A stretch of DNA of 64,000 nt from Syntrophobacter fumaroxidans MPOB (GTDB lineage: Bacteria; Desulfobacterota; Syntrophobacteria; Syntrophobacterales; Syntrophobacteraceae), in the NCBI RefSeq assembly GCF_000014965.1, contig NC_008554.1:434001-498000 (forward strand), in the 5' to 3' direction. The notes beneath the pieces were generated by a model. It was not told the origin of the DNA. It did not search any database and worked only from the letters and a program-made list of their open reading frames with translations. Shown piece by piece: positions 9,514-18,981 of this stretch; positions within the stretch are counted from its first letter, which is position 1, and every line of letters begins with the position of its first letter. The position numbers and the translations under genes are program-made.

Positions 9514-10650
9514 TCAACTGCCGATCATGAGTTTTCCACAGCATCGATAGACTTCTTCCACCGAGTTGTCGTCCGCCTTCCGTCCCTTCTGAAGCAGTTC
9601 GCATTTTGTTCCCCAGGGGCGCCACCTGGACGCGTCGCTCGATCCGAAAATGGCGACCACGGGCCGCTGAAGGGCGGCCGCGATATGCATCGCGCCTCCA
9701 TCCCCACATATAACCAATCTACAGGCGCTCATCGCGGCGGTCAACCGGGGGATGGTGTCGGTTCTGCAGGGAACCGCACAATCGCGCAAGGCTTCCGCAA
9801 TGTCGCGGGCTTTCCGGTCGTCTCCCGGATGATAAGGGTTCGAGGCATCTCCCGGCGCCCACAGAATCAGGAATTTCGTTTCGGGTCTTTCCCTCGACAC
9901 CATTCGGGCCAACTCGACGAAGTTTTCGGGAGCCCAACGGTTTTCCGGCCTACGGCTGCTGATGTGCAATCCGACCACCGGTCCCACGGCATTTCGGGAC
10001 AATAACAGGTCCCGGATTTCTTGCAAACACTCGCGGCGGACCGCCAGCTTCATGGGGCCGGGAGTGTCCCTGATACCGAGAGGAGCCAGGAGCCGGTAGG
10101 ACAGTTCAACTTCGTGCGCGCCGCAACCGGGGTCCGGCGGAGCCACGAGCCGCGTGTAACAAAGACGTTCGAACAGCGGGATTGCAGACGCACGGCTTGC
10201 GTAGCCGATCCTGTGGAAGGCTCCGCTCATGAGCGTGAAGCGTGCGGTTGTCTTGTTGAACTGGCCGGCCACACCGATTGCGACGTCGTATCGTTCGCGC
10301 CTGATTTTGCGGAAAAGATCGAGCAAGTGAAAGTGATTCTGCCACCCGTATCGGAAGCGTCCATGTTTGGACTTGTGGTAGATGTGAACGGTGTCCAGCT
10401 CCGGCAACCCGACGATTGCGTCCGCGTTGTACCCGTTTACCATCAGATCGATCCGGGATTGCGGAAAGGTTCGGCGCAGGGCAAGAATGGACGGCGTCGT
10501 GCAAACCAGGTCGCCGATGTTGTCGCGCCGAATCAGCAGGAACTTGACCCGTTCGCGAGAAGGGAGACGAAGTCCCGGCGGGGCGCTCGATTCCGCATCG
10601 GCCCCGCCGGTGCGGTTGTCGTGATGGCTCTGATTGCCGGTCATCCGCAT
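9514..10650 (-). CDS. GT9 glycosyltransferase (heptosyltransferase family)
   Basis: A 378-residue GT9 protein. After an extra polar N-terminus of about 34 residues it shows FLLIRRDNIGDLVCTTPSI and, toward the C-terminus, VICGDGGAMHIAAALQRPVVAIFG. An ATG six bases downstream of the chosen start is an alternative. It lies 34 bases upstream of the next GT9 gene in the same direction, so the two are probably co-transcribed. Unlike its neighbours it lacks the long C-terminal Cys cluster, keeping only VYRCCGKL. It probably transfers heptose or another sugar to the LPS core; exact acceptor unknown. Confidence 0.85.
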   Translation of the reverse strand: MRMTGNQSHHDNRTGGADAESSAPPGLRLPSRERVKFLLIRRDNIGDLVCTTPSILALRRTFPQSRIDLMVNGYNADAIVGLPELDTVHIYHKSKHGRFRYGWQNHFHLLDLFRKIRRERYDVAIGVAGQFNKTTARFTLMSGAFHRIGYASRASAIPLFERLCYTRLVAPPDPGCGAHEVELSYRLLAPLGIRDTPGPMKLAVRRECLQEIRDLLLSRNAVGPVVGLHISSRRPENRWAPENFVELARMVSRERPETKFLILWAPGDASNPYHPGDDRKARDIAEALRDCAVPCRTDTIPRLTAAMSACRLVICGDGGAMHIAAALQRPVVAIFGSSDASRWRPWGTKCELLQKGRKADDNSVEEVYRCCGKLMIGS

Positions 10651-10785
10651 GATCGGAAGACCTTTCGATGCCCGGGAAACGCGGTGAACCCTGCGAGGTT
10701 TCCGGCGGGCCGGATGGATTGATGATGTACCATCATGATTTCTTCAATGCGAGCAACGGGCGTCCCATCGAGCAACCCCGCGCTT

Positions 10786-11895
10786 CTAACATTCGAACTC
10801 GCGAAAAGCCCGGAAGACCTCCTCCACGGTGATCTGCTCCATGCAGAAGGGGGTAGTGCATTTCTTGCCGATGCACGGGCGACACGGAAGGTCTTTCTCA
10901 ATGGCCCGGTGCAACACGGGGTCCTGGATGGCCCCCGACACGCGGGAAGAGGTCGGGCAGAACAGGGACACCGTCTTTGTCTTCAAGGCGATGGCGATGT
11001 GCATCGCCCCCGTGTCGTTGGTGACCAGGAGCTCGAGTCTCCCGATGAGTGCCGCAACCTGCGTCAGGGGAAAACGACCGGCAACGGAGACGGCCCGATC
11101 GGACCCGATGGCTCGCACGACCTCGGCGCACAGCGCCTTTTCCTTCGGCGAACCGATCGCGAAAATGCGGGCGCGGGGGTGCGACGCCAGGATCCTTTTC
11201 CCAAGCTCCGCAAAGGATTTCACCGGCCATTGTTTGTACGGTTTCGAGGCGCCCGCCTGGAAGCCGACAAGGAGCGGGTCGGGAATATCCACTGCGCCGT
11301 GGAGCCACGCATCGACCTGCCGTCGCGCCTCGCCGGTCACCTCGAGCTCCATGTCCACGGACGTGCCGGCGCCCCCCGCGAGCTGCGCTATGCCCAGCCG
11401 CTGCCTTATGGTGTGCTGCGGGAGGCGGGAGGAATGGTCCCCGTTGCGGTTGGAGATCAGGTAGGCGAACTCCCGTTCCACGGGGAGGGTCACAAGGTGG
11501 CGAGCCCCGGTGAGATAAGCCAGGGGAACCGCCTGAGGCGTGTTGCCGTGCAGGATGACGGCGAGGTCGAAGGCTTCCTTGCGGAGTAATCGCACGGTTT
11601 GCAGAAACTTCTTATACCCCCCGTGATAGGAGACGATCTTGTCCACGTGCCGGTTGTTCTCGAACAGCTCGCGGTACCGGTGCCTTGCCAGAAGGACGAT
11701 GTTGGCTTCGGGATAGGACGTCCGGACTGACCGGATGGCCGGTGTGGACATCAGCGCGTCGCCGATGGCCGTCGAGGAGACGATCAGGATGCTGTTGACC
11801 GCGTCGGGGCGAAAGGTTTCCAGATCGAGAGGCGGCGGCATTCGCCCGGAAATCTTTCGGATGATCCATTTGAAAGTCGGGTGAAAAAGTCTCAT
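10786..11895 (-). CDS. GT9 glycosyltransferase (heptosyltransferase family)
   Basis: A 369-residue GT9 protein of the LPS core cluster. Motifs are ILIVSSTAIGDALMSTPAIRS at about residue 36, LLVGFQAGASKPYKQWPVKSF, and TNDTGAMHIAIALKTKTVSLF in the donor-binding domain. A C-terminal Cys pattern (CRPCIGKKCTTPFCMEQI) resembles those in the neighbouring GT9 proteins. The start codon is followed by an unusual basic, aromatic stretch (MRLFHPTFKWIIRKI) that may dock the enzyme on the membrane. Specific donor and acceptor cannot be told from sequence. Confidence 0.85.
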   Translation of the reverse strand: MRLFHPTFKWIIRKISGRMPPPLDLETFRPDAVNSILIVSSTAIGDALMSTPAIRSVRTSYPEANIVLLARHRYRELFENNRHVDKIVSYHGGYKKFLQTVRLLRKEAFDLAVILHGNTPQAVPLAYLTGARHLVTLPVEREFAYLISNRNGDHSSRLPQHTIRQRLGIAQLAGGAGTSVDMELEVTGEARRQVDAWLHGAVDIPDPLLVGFQAGASKPYKQWPVKSFAELGKRILASHPRARIFAIGSPKEKALCAEVVRAIGSDRAVSVAGRFPLTQVAALIGRLELLVTNDTGAMHIAIALKTKTVSLFCPTSSRVSGAIQDPVLHRAIEKDLPCRPCIGKKCTTPFCMEQITVEEVFRAFREFEC

Positions 11896-12073
11896 GCGGT
11901 CAGTTTCCCAGGTACCGGCCTCACGTCGGAACCCCTTCTTCTATAGCGCTCGGCCATGCGCGTCCGTGCGCGGTCCGAACCCCCGGGGCCTTCGGGAGAA
12001 TCATTCTCCTGTGCCTCCGGCGCACGACAACACAAGCGTCTCGATCGCAAATCCTCACGCCGCGTTCACTCAC

Positions 12074-13234
12074 TCATTGCCCTGAACCACTCCTGCAGTC
12101 CGAATCCAGGATGCCGGCGTAGAGCGCTTCCAGCTCACGCATGGTTCGCTCCACGGGGAACGCTTCGGCGGCCACGCGCGCCCTTTCCGACATGGCGGCG
12201 CGAAACGGCGCCGAATAGAGTTGCCTGAGGCGCTCAGCCAGGGTCGCGACCTCATCGGGCGAGCGCAGGACGAAGCCTTCCCGGCCGTTCGAGATGATCT
12301 CGGCTGCCCCGCACTGCGCCGTGGTGATCACCGGCAGGCCGGACGCCATGGCCTCGAGGATCACCGTGGGAAAAGGATCGTACAGAGCGGGCAGGGCGAA
12401 GATGTCCGCTCCGGCATAGAAGGGGGCGGTGTCCTCACGTGGCCCCCAGAACACGACCCGGTGGGCGATGCCGAGCCTGCGGGCGATATCGGCATAACGG
12501 CCAGACCGTCCCTTTCCCACGACCCAGAGCTCGGCGTTTCCCTCGGCCGAGGCCATGCCGCGGAGAAGCGGTTCGAGTCCCTTGCGCTCAAACCCCGACC
12601 CGACCGTCAGGACCACCGGAGTGTCCTCGGCCAGGGCCCGCAGCCTGCGTAGTTCCACGCCGATGGACCGGCGGTTATCGGGATGGAACCGCTCCAGGTC
12701 CACTCCGTTGTATATGGTGTAAACCCTGGAAGGATCGATCCTGAACCGCGCCAGGATTTCTTCCCTGACCATCGTGGAATTGACGATGACGGCCTTCAAC
12801 GCCGGGTGTTCCAGGAGCCTTCGTTCCAGCCAGAGGCGGAAAACGTGGTGCGGGTTCAGCAAGACGATCAGGCGGCGCAACACGTTCTGGCGCGATCGCC
12901 GGAGCTCGAGCCACCGGGCGTGCACGCCGTCCCCCGCCCGGTAGACGTCGGCGGAAAGGATGCGCTCATTGGAGTGGACCAGGTCGAAGCGCCCGCGGGC
13001 AAGCATCCGGTGCACCGCGAACACGAAGCCCGCCTGACCGAGCAGGGCGGGACGGGAAGGTCCCTCCACGCGATGAAGGACGACGTTGTTGCCGGGCGTT
13101 TCTTTCCACTTGCGGGCGTATAAATGCACCTCCACCCCGCGCCCGGCCATGGATTCGACCAGCATGTCGGTGAAACGCTCCGCACCGCCGAAGGCCGTGT
13201 ACTTGTATCGGACAAAAGCGATCCTGGGTGGCAT
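12074..13234 (-). CDS. GT4 family glycosyltransferase (WaaG-like)
   Basis: A 386-residue GT-B enzyme of family 4. The N-terminus IAFVRYKYTAFGGAERF is the typical GG-motif; VYTIYNGVDLERFHP begins the donor domain. TVGSGFERKGLEPLLRG and FALPALYDPFPTVILEAMASGLPVI carry the EX7E-type catalytic region. The layout closely follows LPS core alpha-1,3-glucosyltransferase WaaG, so it probably adds the first hexose to the heptose core. It lies between GT9 genes and the GT2 gene on the same strand. Confidence 0.85.
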   Translation of the reverse strand: MPPRIAFVRYKYTAFGGAERFTDMLVESMAGRGVEVHLYARKWKETPGNNVVLHRVEGPSRPALLGQAGFVFAVHRMLARGRFDLVHSNERILSADVYRAGDGVHARWLELRRSRQNVLRRLIVLLNPHHVFRLWLERRLLEHPALKAVIVNSTMVREEILARFRIDPSRVYTIYNGVDLERFHPDNRRSIGVELRRLRALAEDTPVVLTVGSGFERKGLEPLLRGMASAEGNAELWVVGKGRSGRYADIARRLGIAHRVVFWGPREDTAPFYAGADIFALPALYDPFPTVILEAMASGLPVITTAQCGAAEIISNGREGFVLRSPDEVATLAERLRQLYSAPFRAAMSERARVAAEAFPVERTMRELEALYAGILDSDCRSGSGQ

Positions 13235-13306
13235 CGAAAGCTCGATTCCCGCAACGGATTCCGGCCGGACCCTCTGGGCGGTCCGGGCACCCGATCCGAT
13301 CCGGCG

Positions 13307-14056
13307 CTATTCCGAAGCGTCTCCAATGGAGGCGCGGTAATACTTCAGAAACGTATAGTAGGCATAGGAAACCGCAAGAAAAAACCCCGCCTTGCCGTCG
13401 AGAAAGCCTCCCCGGAGGAGGTACATCTTGAAAAAGGTGAAGGCCGGTCTCAGGCACAGAGAGCTCCACGCGGCTTTCCCGTCGGACTCGGTCTCCTGTG
13501 CCGCCAGCAGGCTGTAGCGGTCCATGCGGGCCAGGTAGTCCGACACCGAACGATAGGTGTAATGTTCGATGGGGCTGCGCAGGTAGCCCGACTTTCCCTC
13601 GAGCACCAAACGTTCGTGCACCCTGCGATCCTGGAAACGGCCGCTGCCTTTCCGAAACAATCTCAACACGTAATCCGGGTGCCAGCCGCCGTGCCGAATC
13701 CATCGGCCGTCGAAGAAGTTCTTTCTCGGAATGTGGTAGCCGTCGAGGGCGTAGGGCCGCCCGACCACGGCCTGGATTTCCTCGGCCAGGAGCGGGGAGA
13801 CCCGTTCATCGGCGTCCAGGCTCAGGATCCACGGGCTGACGGCCTTTTCGACGGCGCTGTTTTTCTGGCGCGCGAACCCCTTCCATTCCTCCTGGTAAAC
13901 CCGTGCCCCGCACTCCCGGGCGATGGCGGCCGTGTCGTCCGTGCTGAACCGGTCGAGCACGATCATCTCGGCGGCCCACCGCACGCTTGCAAGGCAGTCC
14001 CTGATGTTCGAGGCTTCGTTCCAGGTGATGACGACCGCGGATATGCCCGGTTTCAT
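13307..14056 (-). CDS. GT2 family glycosyltransferase (WaaE/KdtX-like)
   Basis: A 249-residue GT-A enzyme. The N-terminus ISAVVITWNEASNIRDCLASVRWAAEMIVLDRFSTDDT and the metal-binding ILSLDADERV identify family 2. The later HPDYVLRLFRKGSGRFQDRRVHERL segment is typical of the WaaE/KdtX beta-1,4-glucosyltransferase group acting on the LPS inner core. A hydrophobic C-terminal stretch (FFLAVSYAYYTFLKYY) may bind the membrane. Its ATG overlaps the stop codon of the upstream heptosyltransferase by 4 bases (ATGA), implying translational coupling. The Asp expected before SGSTDDT is replaced by RF (DRFSTDDT), a common variant. Confidence 0.88.
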   Translation of the reverse strand: MKPGISAVVITWNEASNIRDCLASVRWAAEMIVLDRFSTDDTAAIARECGARVYQEEWKGFARQKNSAVEKAVSPWILSLDADERVSPLLAEEIQAVVGRPYALDGYHIPRKNFFDGRWIRHGGWHPDYVLRLFRKGSGRFQDRRVHERLVLEGKSGYLRSPIEHYTYRSVSDYLARMDRYSLLAAQETESDGKAAWSSLCLRPAFTFFKMYLLRGGFLDGKAGFFLAVSYAYYTFLKYYRASIGDASE

Positions 14057-15141
14057 GACGCCTTCTCATTTTGAAGACGAACCGCCGGTCCCGCACGGTC
14101 GTCATCGCCATACGTCGCTGCGGGCGGCGGCTCCGCCAGTCTGGACAGCACGGCGTCCAGGACTTGCCGCACGCCGATGGATTCCATGCACCGCCATTCT
14201 CGGCAGCGCTTTCTCTTATAACACGGCGAGCAAGGGACGTCAGCCACGACGGCGGTGTGAATGGAACCGAAAGGACCGGTTCGGGCAGGGTTGGTGGGGC
14301 CGAAGACGGCCACCACGGGCACGTTGAGGGCCGCGGCGATGTGCATGGGACCCGTGTCCGAAGAGACGAGCGCCCTGGCGCCTCCGATGACCGCGGCCAA
14401 CTCCCGGAGGCCGGTCATGCCGGCAATGGAGACGGCATGACCGTGCGAGAGCCTTTGCACTTCCGCCGCGAGGACGGCGTCGGAGGCTCCCCCCACCACC
14501 AGCGATTTGAGGGGCAGCCTCGCCGCCAGTTCTCCAAAAAAACGCACCGGCCATTGCTTTGCGGCACCACCCGCTCCCGGCGCGATCACCAGGTAGTCGT
14601 CGCCGCACCATTGCGGGAACAGGTTCCGGGCGGGAAGCGCGGGCAGGGGAAAGCGGACTTCCCGCGTGTCGCATCCCAGGGTCTCGGCCATGCGAAGGCA
14701 GCGCGTCACCGCGTGAACGTCCCTGCCTCCATTGATTCCATGAGTGTAGAAAAGAGGACTTCCTTCTCTGGCATCACTGAACCCGAGCCGCATGCCGGCC
14801 CCGCTCACGGCACAAATCATACCGCTTCGCAGCAACCCCTGCAGGTCGACGACGATGTCGAAGCGTTCCCTTCGCAGGCCCGACGCCAGGTTCATTATCT
14901 CGTGCACCGTCCGGGGCAGGGCGGCCGGGCGCTTCCATGCGTTCTTGTCGATGATCCACAGTTTGCGGATCATCGGATGGTCCACAAGGATCTCGTGCAA
15001 CCCGCGGGCCGCAACCCAGTGGATCGCGATTCCCGGATGACTCCGGCTCACCGCGTCCAGGAACGGCAGGGCGTGGATGATGTCGCCCAGGGCGCTCGGT
15101 TTGACCACGAGCATCTTGCGGAGCGGTTTCGAAATCGTCAT
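14053..15141 (-). CDS. waaC: Lipopolysaccharide heptosyltransferase I
   Basis: It adds the first heptose to Kdo of the LPS inner core. From the ATG at 15141 the protein has 362 residues and begins MTISKPLRKMLVVKPSALGDIIHALPF, the WaaC-type acceptor signature. Further motifs are FDIVVDLQGLLRSG, LVIAPGAGGAAKQWP, and VSSDTGPMHIAAALNVPVVAVFGPTNP. The frame remains open to 15327 but that would overlap the upstream acyltransferase gene by 67 bases and is not homologous. The ribosome binding site before 15141 is weak. C-terminal Cys cluster CSPCYKRKRCREWRCM is present. Confidence 0.9.
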   Translation of the reverse strand: MTISKPLRKMLVVKPSALGDIIHALPFLDAVSRSHPGIAIHWVAARGLHEILVDHPMIRKLWIIDKNAWKRPAALPRTVHEIMNLASGLRRERFDIVVDLQGLLRSGMICAVSGAGMRLGFSDAREGSPLFYTHGINGGRDVHAVTRCLRMAETLGCDTREVRFPLPALPARNLFPQWCGDDYLVIAPGAGGAAKQWPVRFFGELAARLPLKSLVVGGASDAVLAAEVQRLSHGHAVSIAGMTGLRELAAVIGGARALVSSDTGPMHIAAALNVPVVAVFGPTNPARTGPFGSIHTAVVADVPCSPCYKRKRCREWRCMESIGVRQVLDAVLSRLAEPPPAATYGDDDRAGPAVRLQNEKAS

Positions 15142-15260
15142 GCTGTACGGCACCCGGCGGAAGTCCCCATCATATCGGTCAGTTCGGCATACGCTTTCAT
15201 TTTCGTCCCGGTCAGGCACGGCGTCGCGTTTCGTCGCTCCCGGGCGCGGCAGATCGTAAC

Positions 15261-16160
15261 CTATTCCCGTCCTTTCGGCCAGGGCTGCCAGGGGCGAGTC
15301 TTCCATCGCTGATGCACCCAGAACCATTGTTCGGGGTAACGTCGAACGTAGCCTTCGATGACACGATTGAACAGGGCCGTATTTTCTTCGATATCGCTTG
15401 TGGTATCCCCCGTTCGAATCAATTCCAGCTCCGGTTCGATCACCACCTGGTATTTCCCGTCCGGGCGCCGGAAATTGTGTAGGGGGATGACGGGCGCTCC
15501 GGTTCTCAGGGCGAGAACGGCCAGTGCCTTGTTGGTGCAGGCGATATCACGGAAGAATGGAACGAAAACTCCATCGTACCAGTCCACATTCTGATCGACG
15601 AGCAGCGCCACCAACTCGCCCCGGCGGAGGATGCGCAGGACTTCCCGGATGGACCCTTTTTTGGGGACGATCCGGTTGCCTCCGGCGGAGCGCATATCGT
15701 TGACCAGTTCATCCAGCACCCGGTTGTCCAGGGGTCTCACGACCACGCTGAACGGAGTGCACCGGTAGGAACACCCCAGGGACATCATCTCCCAGTTCCC
15801 AAAATGCGACGCCATGATGAGGACGCCTTTGCCCTTGGCCCGGGCCTGCACGACGTGTTCGTATCCTTCGAAGCACATGAATTCGTCGACTCGCCGGTCC
15901 AGGACCCGCAGAAACGGGAACTCCAGGATCACGCGGGCAAGGTTCCGAAAAACGGCGCGGCAAAGCTTATTGCGGTCCGCGTCGTTCAAGTCGTCTCCGA
16001 AAGCACGCCGCAGATTGCTGTGGACGATTTCCACGTGCCGTCTGTCAAACCGATGCCACAGATCGCCGGCGAGATCGGCGAGCCGGGCGCAGGTCCCCCT
16101 GTCCATGCGGGCGAGTGCGTCCAGCAGGCGGCTGATCGGCGGCACCGGATCGATGTTCAC
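15261..16160 (-). CDS. Lipid A biosynthesis lauroyl/myristoyl-type acyltransferase (LpxL/HtrB family)
   Basis: A 299-residue inner-membrane acyltransferase transferring a secondary acyl chain to Kdo-lipid A. The catalytic H-X4-E motif is visible in MASHFGNWEMM. Other family marks are VVVRPLDNRVLDELVNDMRSAGGNRIVPK and LVDQNVDWYDGVFVPFF, and the C-terminal YPEQWFWVHQRWKTRP is diagnostic. The N-terminal anchoring helix found in many LpxL proteins is short here. It lies just upstream of waaC and downstream of waaF on the same strand. Whether it is LpxL- or LpxM-like cannot be decided. Confidence 0.92.
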   Translation of the reverse strand: MNIDPVPPISRLLDALARMDRGTCARLADLAGDLWHRFDRRHVEIVHSNLRRAFGDDLNDADRNKLCRAVFRNLARVILEFPFLRVLDRRVDEFMCFEGYEHVVQARAKGKGVLIMASHFGNWEMMSLGCSYRCTPFSVVVRPLDNRVLDELVNDMRSAGGNRIVPKKGSIREVLRILRRGELVALLVDQNVDWYDGVFVPFFRDIACTNKALAVLALRTGAPVIPLHNFRRPDGKYQVVIEPELELIRTGDTTSDIEENTALFNRVIEGYVRRYPEQWFWVHQRWKTRPWQPWPKGRE

Positions 16161-16361
16161 GTTATTGACTCCATTCCTGATCGAAAAAACAATTCCAACC
16201 CGCTTCGATGATGCATCTTAGTGCCGGAATCGTCCACGGTTGTCAACCTATCCCGTTGATAGCCGATCCCGTTGCCGCCCGAAGTCCCGGGAAGCCGCGC
16301 GTACGAAAAGCAACGAGACATTGTGCGGTGAAACCGCGGAAAAACTCCGATTCCCGGGGGC

Positions 16362-17420
16362 TCACGCGGGAGACGAAGCGCTCGGCGGTTTCGTCTCGCG
16401 CAGCACCGCGCGCGCCGCTTCAAGGACATCGTCCACGGTGATCGAGTGCATGCAGCGATGATCGGTCGGGCAAACGCGCCTGCGGCAGGGCGAGCATTCG
16501 ACGGAATGTCGGACCACGAGGGCGGCCGCCGATACCGGGGCCGTGGCCTCGGGATCGGTCGGTCCGAACAGTGCCACGAGCGGAACGCCGAACGCGGCGC
16601 CCACGTGCATCGGGCCCGAGTCGTTGGTGATCATGAGTGCCGATCGAGCAATGAGCGCCATCATCCGGCGCACCGTGGTCGTGCCGGTAAGGTCGAGGAC
16701 CCGGGTCCGTGCCGCACGCACGATTTCCGCTCCGATTTGCGTTTCGCCCAGGCCGCCGATGAGAACGGGATGCAGGCCGAATTCTTCGAAAACGGCGTCC
16801 GCCACGGCGGCGAATCTTTCCGGGAACCACCGTTTGGCCGAACCGTATGCGGCCCCCGCATTGATGACCGCAAACCGGCGGTGAGGCACGAGCTCGCCCG
16901 CGCGGTCCATTTCCTCAGGGGTGCAGGCCAGCGTGATTCGCCGGTCCCCTCCCGTCATGCCGAACCGCTCGACCAGCCGCAGGTAGTAGAGGGTGTGGTG
17001 AAGCCCTCGCGAAATCGATGGAGAGAGCCCGTGACTCAGAAACATTCGGCGGCCGTCCGTGCGGTATCCCACGCGAATGGGAATGGAAGCGGCAAAGGCC
17101 ATGATGGCGGCTTCGAAGGCATTCTGAAAGAGAAACGCGGCATCGAAGCGCTCATCGCGCAGTTCCGCGCAGAAGCGCAGGAAACCCCCGATGCCTTTGC
17201 ACTCGCGCTTCTTGTCAAACAAGATGATCCGATCGCAGGCGGGATGGTGAGCCAGGAGCTCCGCCACCGGAGGGTTGGCGACGACCGCGATTTCGGCGTC
17301 CGGACAGGCGGCTCGGATTGCGGCCATCGCGGGTGTGGTCATGATCGCGTCGCCAATCCAGTTGACGGAGCGGATCATGATCCTGCGGAGATCAGGCAGA
17401 GGTTCGGAAGAACGGGTCAT
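16362..17420 (-). CDS. waaF: Lipopolysaccharide heptosyltransferase II
   Basis: It adds the second heptose to the LPS inner core. The 352-residue protein shows IMIRSVNWIGDAIMTTPAMAAIR, the WaaF hallmark, then FDAAFLFQNAFEAAIMAF, AVINAGAAYGSAKRWFPERF, and TNDSGPMHVGAAFGVPLVALFGPTDP. The C-terminus has the Cys pattern CSPCRRRVCPTDHRCMHSI followed by VDDVLEAARAVL. It is the first gene of the LPS core cluster on the minus strand. The 280 bases upstream of it show no gene. Confidence 0.92.
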   Translation of the reverse strand: MTRSSEPLPDLRRIMIRSVNWIGDAIMTTPAMAAIRAACPDAEIAVVANPPVAELLAHHPACDRIILFDKKRECKGIGGFLRFCAELRDERFDAAFLFQNAFEAAIMAFAASIPIRVGYRTDGRRMFLSHGLSPSISRGLHHTLYYLRLVERFGMTGGDRRITLACTPEEMDRAGELVPHRRFAVINAGAAYGSAKRWFPERFAAVADAVFEEFGLHPVLIGGLGETQIGAEIVRAARTRVLDLTGTTTVRRMMALIARSALMITNDSGPMHVGAAFGVPLVALFGPTDPEATAPVSAAALVVRHSVECSPCRRRVCPTDHRCMHSITVDDVLEAARAVLRETKPPSASSPA

Positions 17421-17700
17421 AGGACTTGTCTGGATCGGCGAATCGATTCCGCTCGCCGACGTGAGCGCAAGGGGAGGGAGCTTTCCCCCGCGGCAACGGT
17501 ATTGGCTCCATGGAAAGCGGCCGGCCCGAGCCGTCGCCCGACACCGCCCCCGGTGCGGAGGCCGGGGTCGGCGCCGGGGGCCTGAACGCCGCTCCGGATT
17601 CCCGCTTTCGCGGAAAGGACCAGTGAACGGATCCCGCCGTCGGCTGAGCGGCTGTGAGCGAGCCTGCGCCTTCAGGGAACGGAGAAGGGCCGTCTCACGA

Positions 17701-18891
17701 TCACGGTTTCAACAACACCCATTTGCCCTTTTCCACCTTCACCATGACCAGGGAATCGGTTCCAAGGCCGTTGTGGTCTTCGGGCGTGAGATTGAAAACC
17801 CCGCTCACCCCCACGTAGCCCTTGGTCTGCTCGATGGCGGCGCGGAGCTTCTCGGCGTCGGTGCCCACCTTGCGCATGGCGTTGGCCGCAAGATAGATGG
17901 CATCCCAGGCGTACCCGGAATGCGTGTTGATCGGGTATTGCTTATCGAAATGGTATACGTCCGTGTACAGCTTGATGAATTCCATGATGACCGCTTTCTG
18001 GGGATCGCTGTCCGGCAGTTGATCCACGACCATCAGCTTGGTGGAGGGCATGATGCTGCCCTCCGCCGCGTCTCCGGCCAGCTCGATGTACTTGGGATCG
18101 GGCTGCCCGTGGCATTGGACCAGAGGAATCCCGAGGGCAAGCTGTTTCACGTTCTTGGCCACCCGCGCGCCGGCCGGTCCGATGGTCCAGCAGATCACCG
18201 CCTGGGCGCCGCTCGCCTTGATCTTCAACAACTGCGGACTCATGTCCGTATCGGTCACCCCGAACGCCTCTTTGGCGACGATTTCCAGGCCGAATTCGGG
18301 AGCCAGTTGTTCGAGCCAGGTCAGGCCGTCCTTGCCGAATCCGTCGGTGGCGGTCAGGACGGCGATCTTGGTCAGCTTCAGGGAACGAATGAAGTCATAG
18401 GTTTTTCGGGCTGCGACCGATGTCCTCTGGGGGGCCTTGAACGTCCACTTGAAAGGGCCGAACTTGCCTCCGGCGATGACCGGATCGCCGCCGATGGTCA
18501 TCACGATGGGGATGTGGGCGGTATCTTCGATATATGCCTTCACCGCCATTCCTTCATCGGTCCTTGTGGGGCCGATGAGTGCCGCCGCCTTTCCGGCCTC
18601 GATCAGCCGCTTGGCCTCCATGAGCGCCTTGGTCGGGTCGCTTTCCGTGTCCCCTACGACCAGTTCGAGCGGCGTGCCGTTGATTCCGCCTTCCTTGTTG
18701 ATCTTGTCCACCACCATCTGGGCGACGAGCTTCGTCGGAGTGCCGATGGACGATGCGGGCCCGGACAGGGCGAAAAACGCGCCGATCTTGATCGGATCGG
18801 CCGCCCGCGCTCCCGTCCACAGCGGGCAGAGCGCAAGGGCAAATGCCGTCGCAACGATGAAAAGGACCCTCAGCCTCGTGTTTCCGTTCAT
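17701..18891 (-). CDS. livK: Branched-chain (or aromatic) amino acid ABC transporter substrate-binding protein
   Basis: A 396-residue periplasmic binding protein of the Leu/Ile/Val family. A signal peptide (MNGNTRLRVLFIVATAFALALCPLWTGARA) is followed by DPIKIGAFFALSGPASSIGTPTKL, the usual start of the mature lobe, and by NKEGGINGTPLELVVGDTESDP. It collects its ligand for the LivH/LivMG/LivF transporter encoded at 25107-28612. It follows the CoA ligase at 18982-20280 by about 90 bases. Since the neighbours are aryl-CoA ligases and indolepyruvate oxidoreductase, aromatic acids or amino acids are plausible ligands, but that is inference. Confidence 0.92.
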   Translation of the reverse strand: MNGNTRLRVLFIVATAFALALCPLWTGARAADPIKIGAFFALSGPASSIGTPTKLVAQMVVDKINKEGGINGTPLELVVGDTESDPTKALMEAKRLIEAGKAAALIGPTRTDEGMAVKAYIEDTAHIPIVMTIGGDPVIAGGKFGPFKWTFKAPQRTSVAARKTYDFIRSLKLTKIAVLTATDGFGKDGLTWLEQLAPEFGLEIVAKEAFGVTDTDMSPQLLKIKASGAQAVICWTIGPAGARVAKNVKQLALGIPLVQCHGQPDPKYIELAGDAAEGSIMPSTKLMVVDQLPDSDPQKAVIMEFIKLYTDVYHFDKQYPINTHSGYAWDAIYLAANAMRKVGTDAEKLRAAIEQTKGYVGVSGVFNLTPEDHNGLGTDSLVMVKVEKGKWVLLKP

Positions 18892-18981
18892 TTTCCCTCC
18901 TTTTTAGACAGCCCGCCCGGCTGAACGGGCTTCGAAAAGCCGGTCCGCAAGACTTTCTTCCGCAGCCGGACAATGAATCCC

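Noticed and set aside
16446-18924. Long plus-strand open frames across waaF and livK
   Set aside because: Shadows of GC-rich minus-strand genes; no domains.
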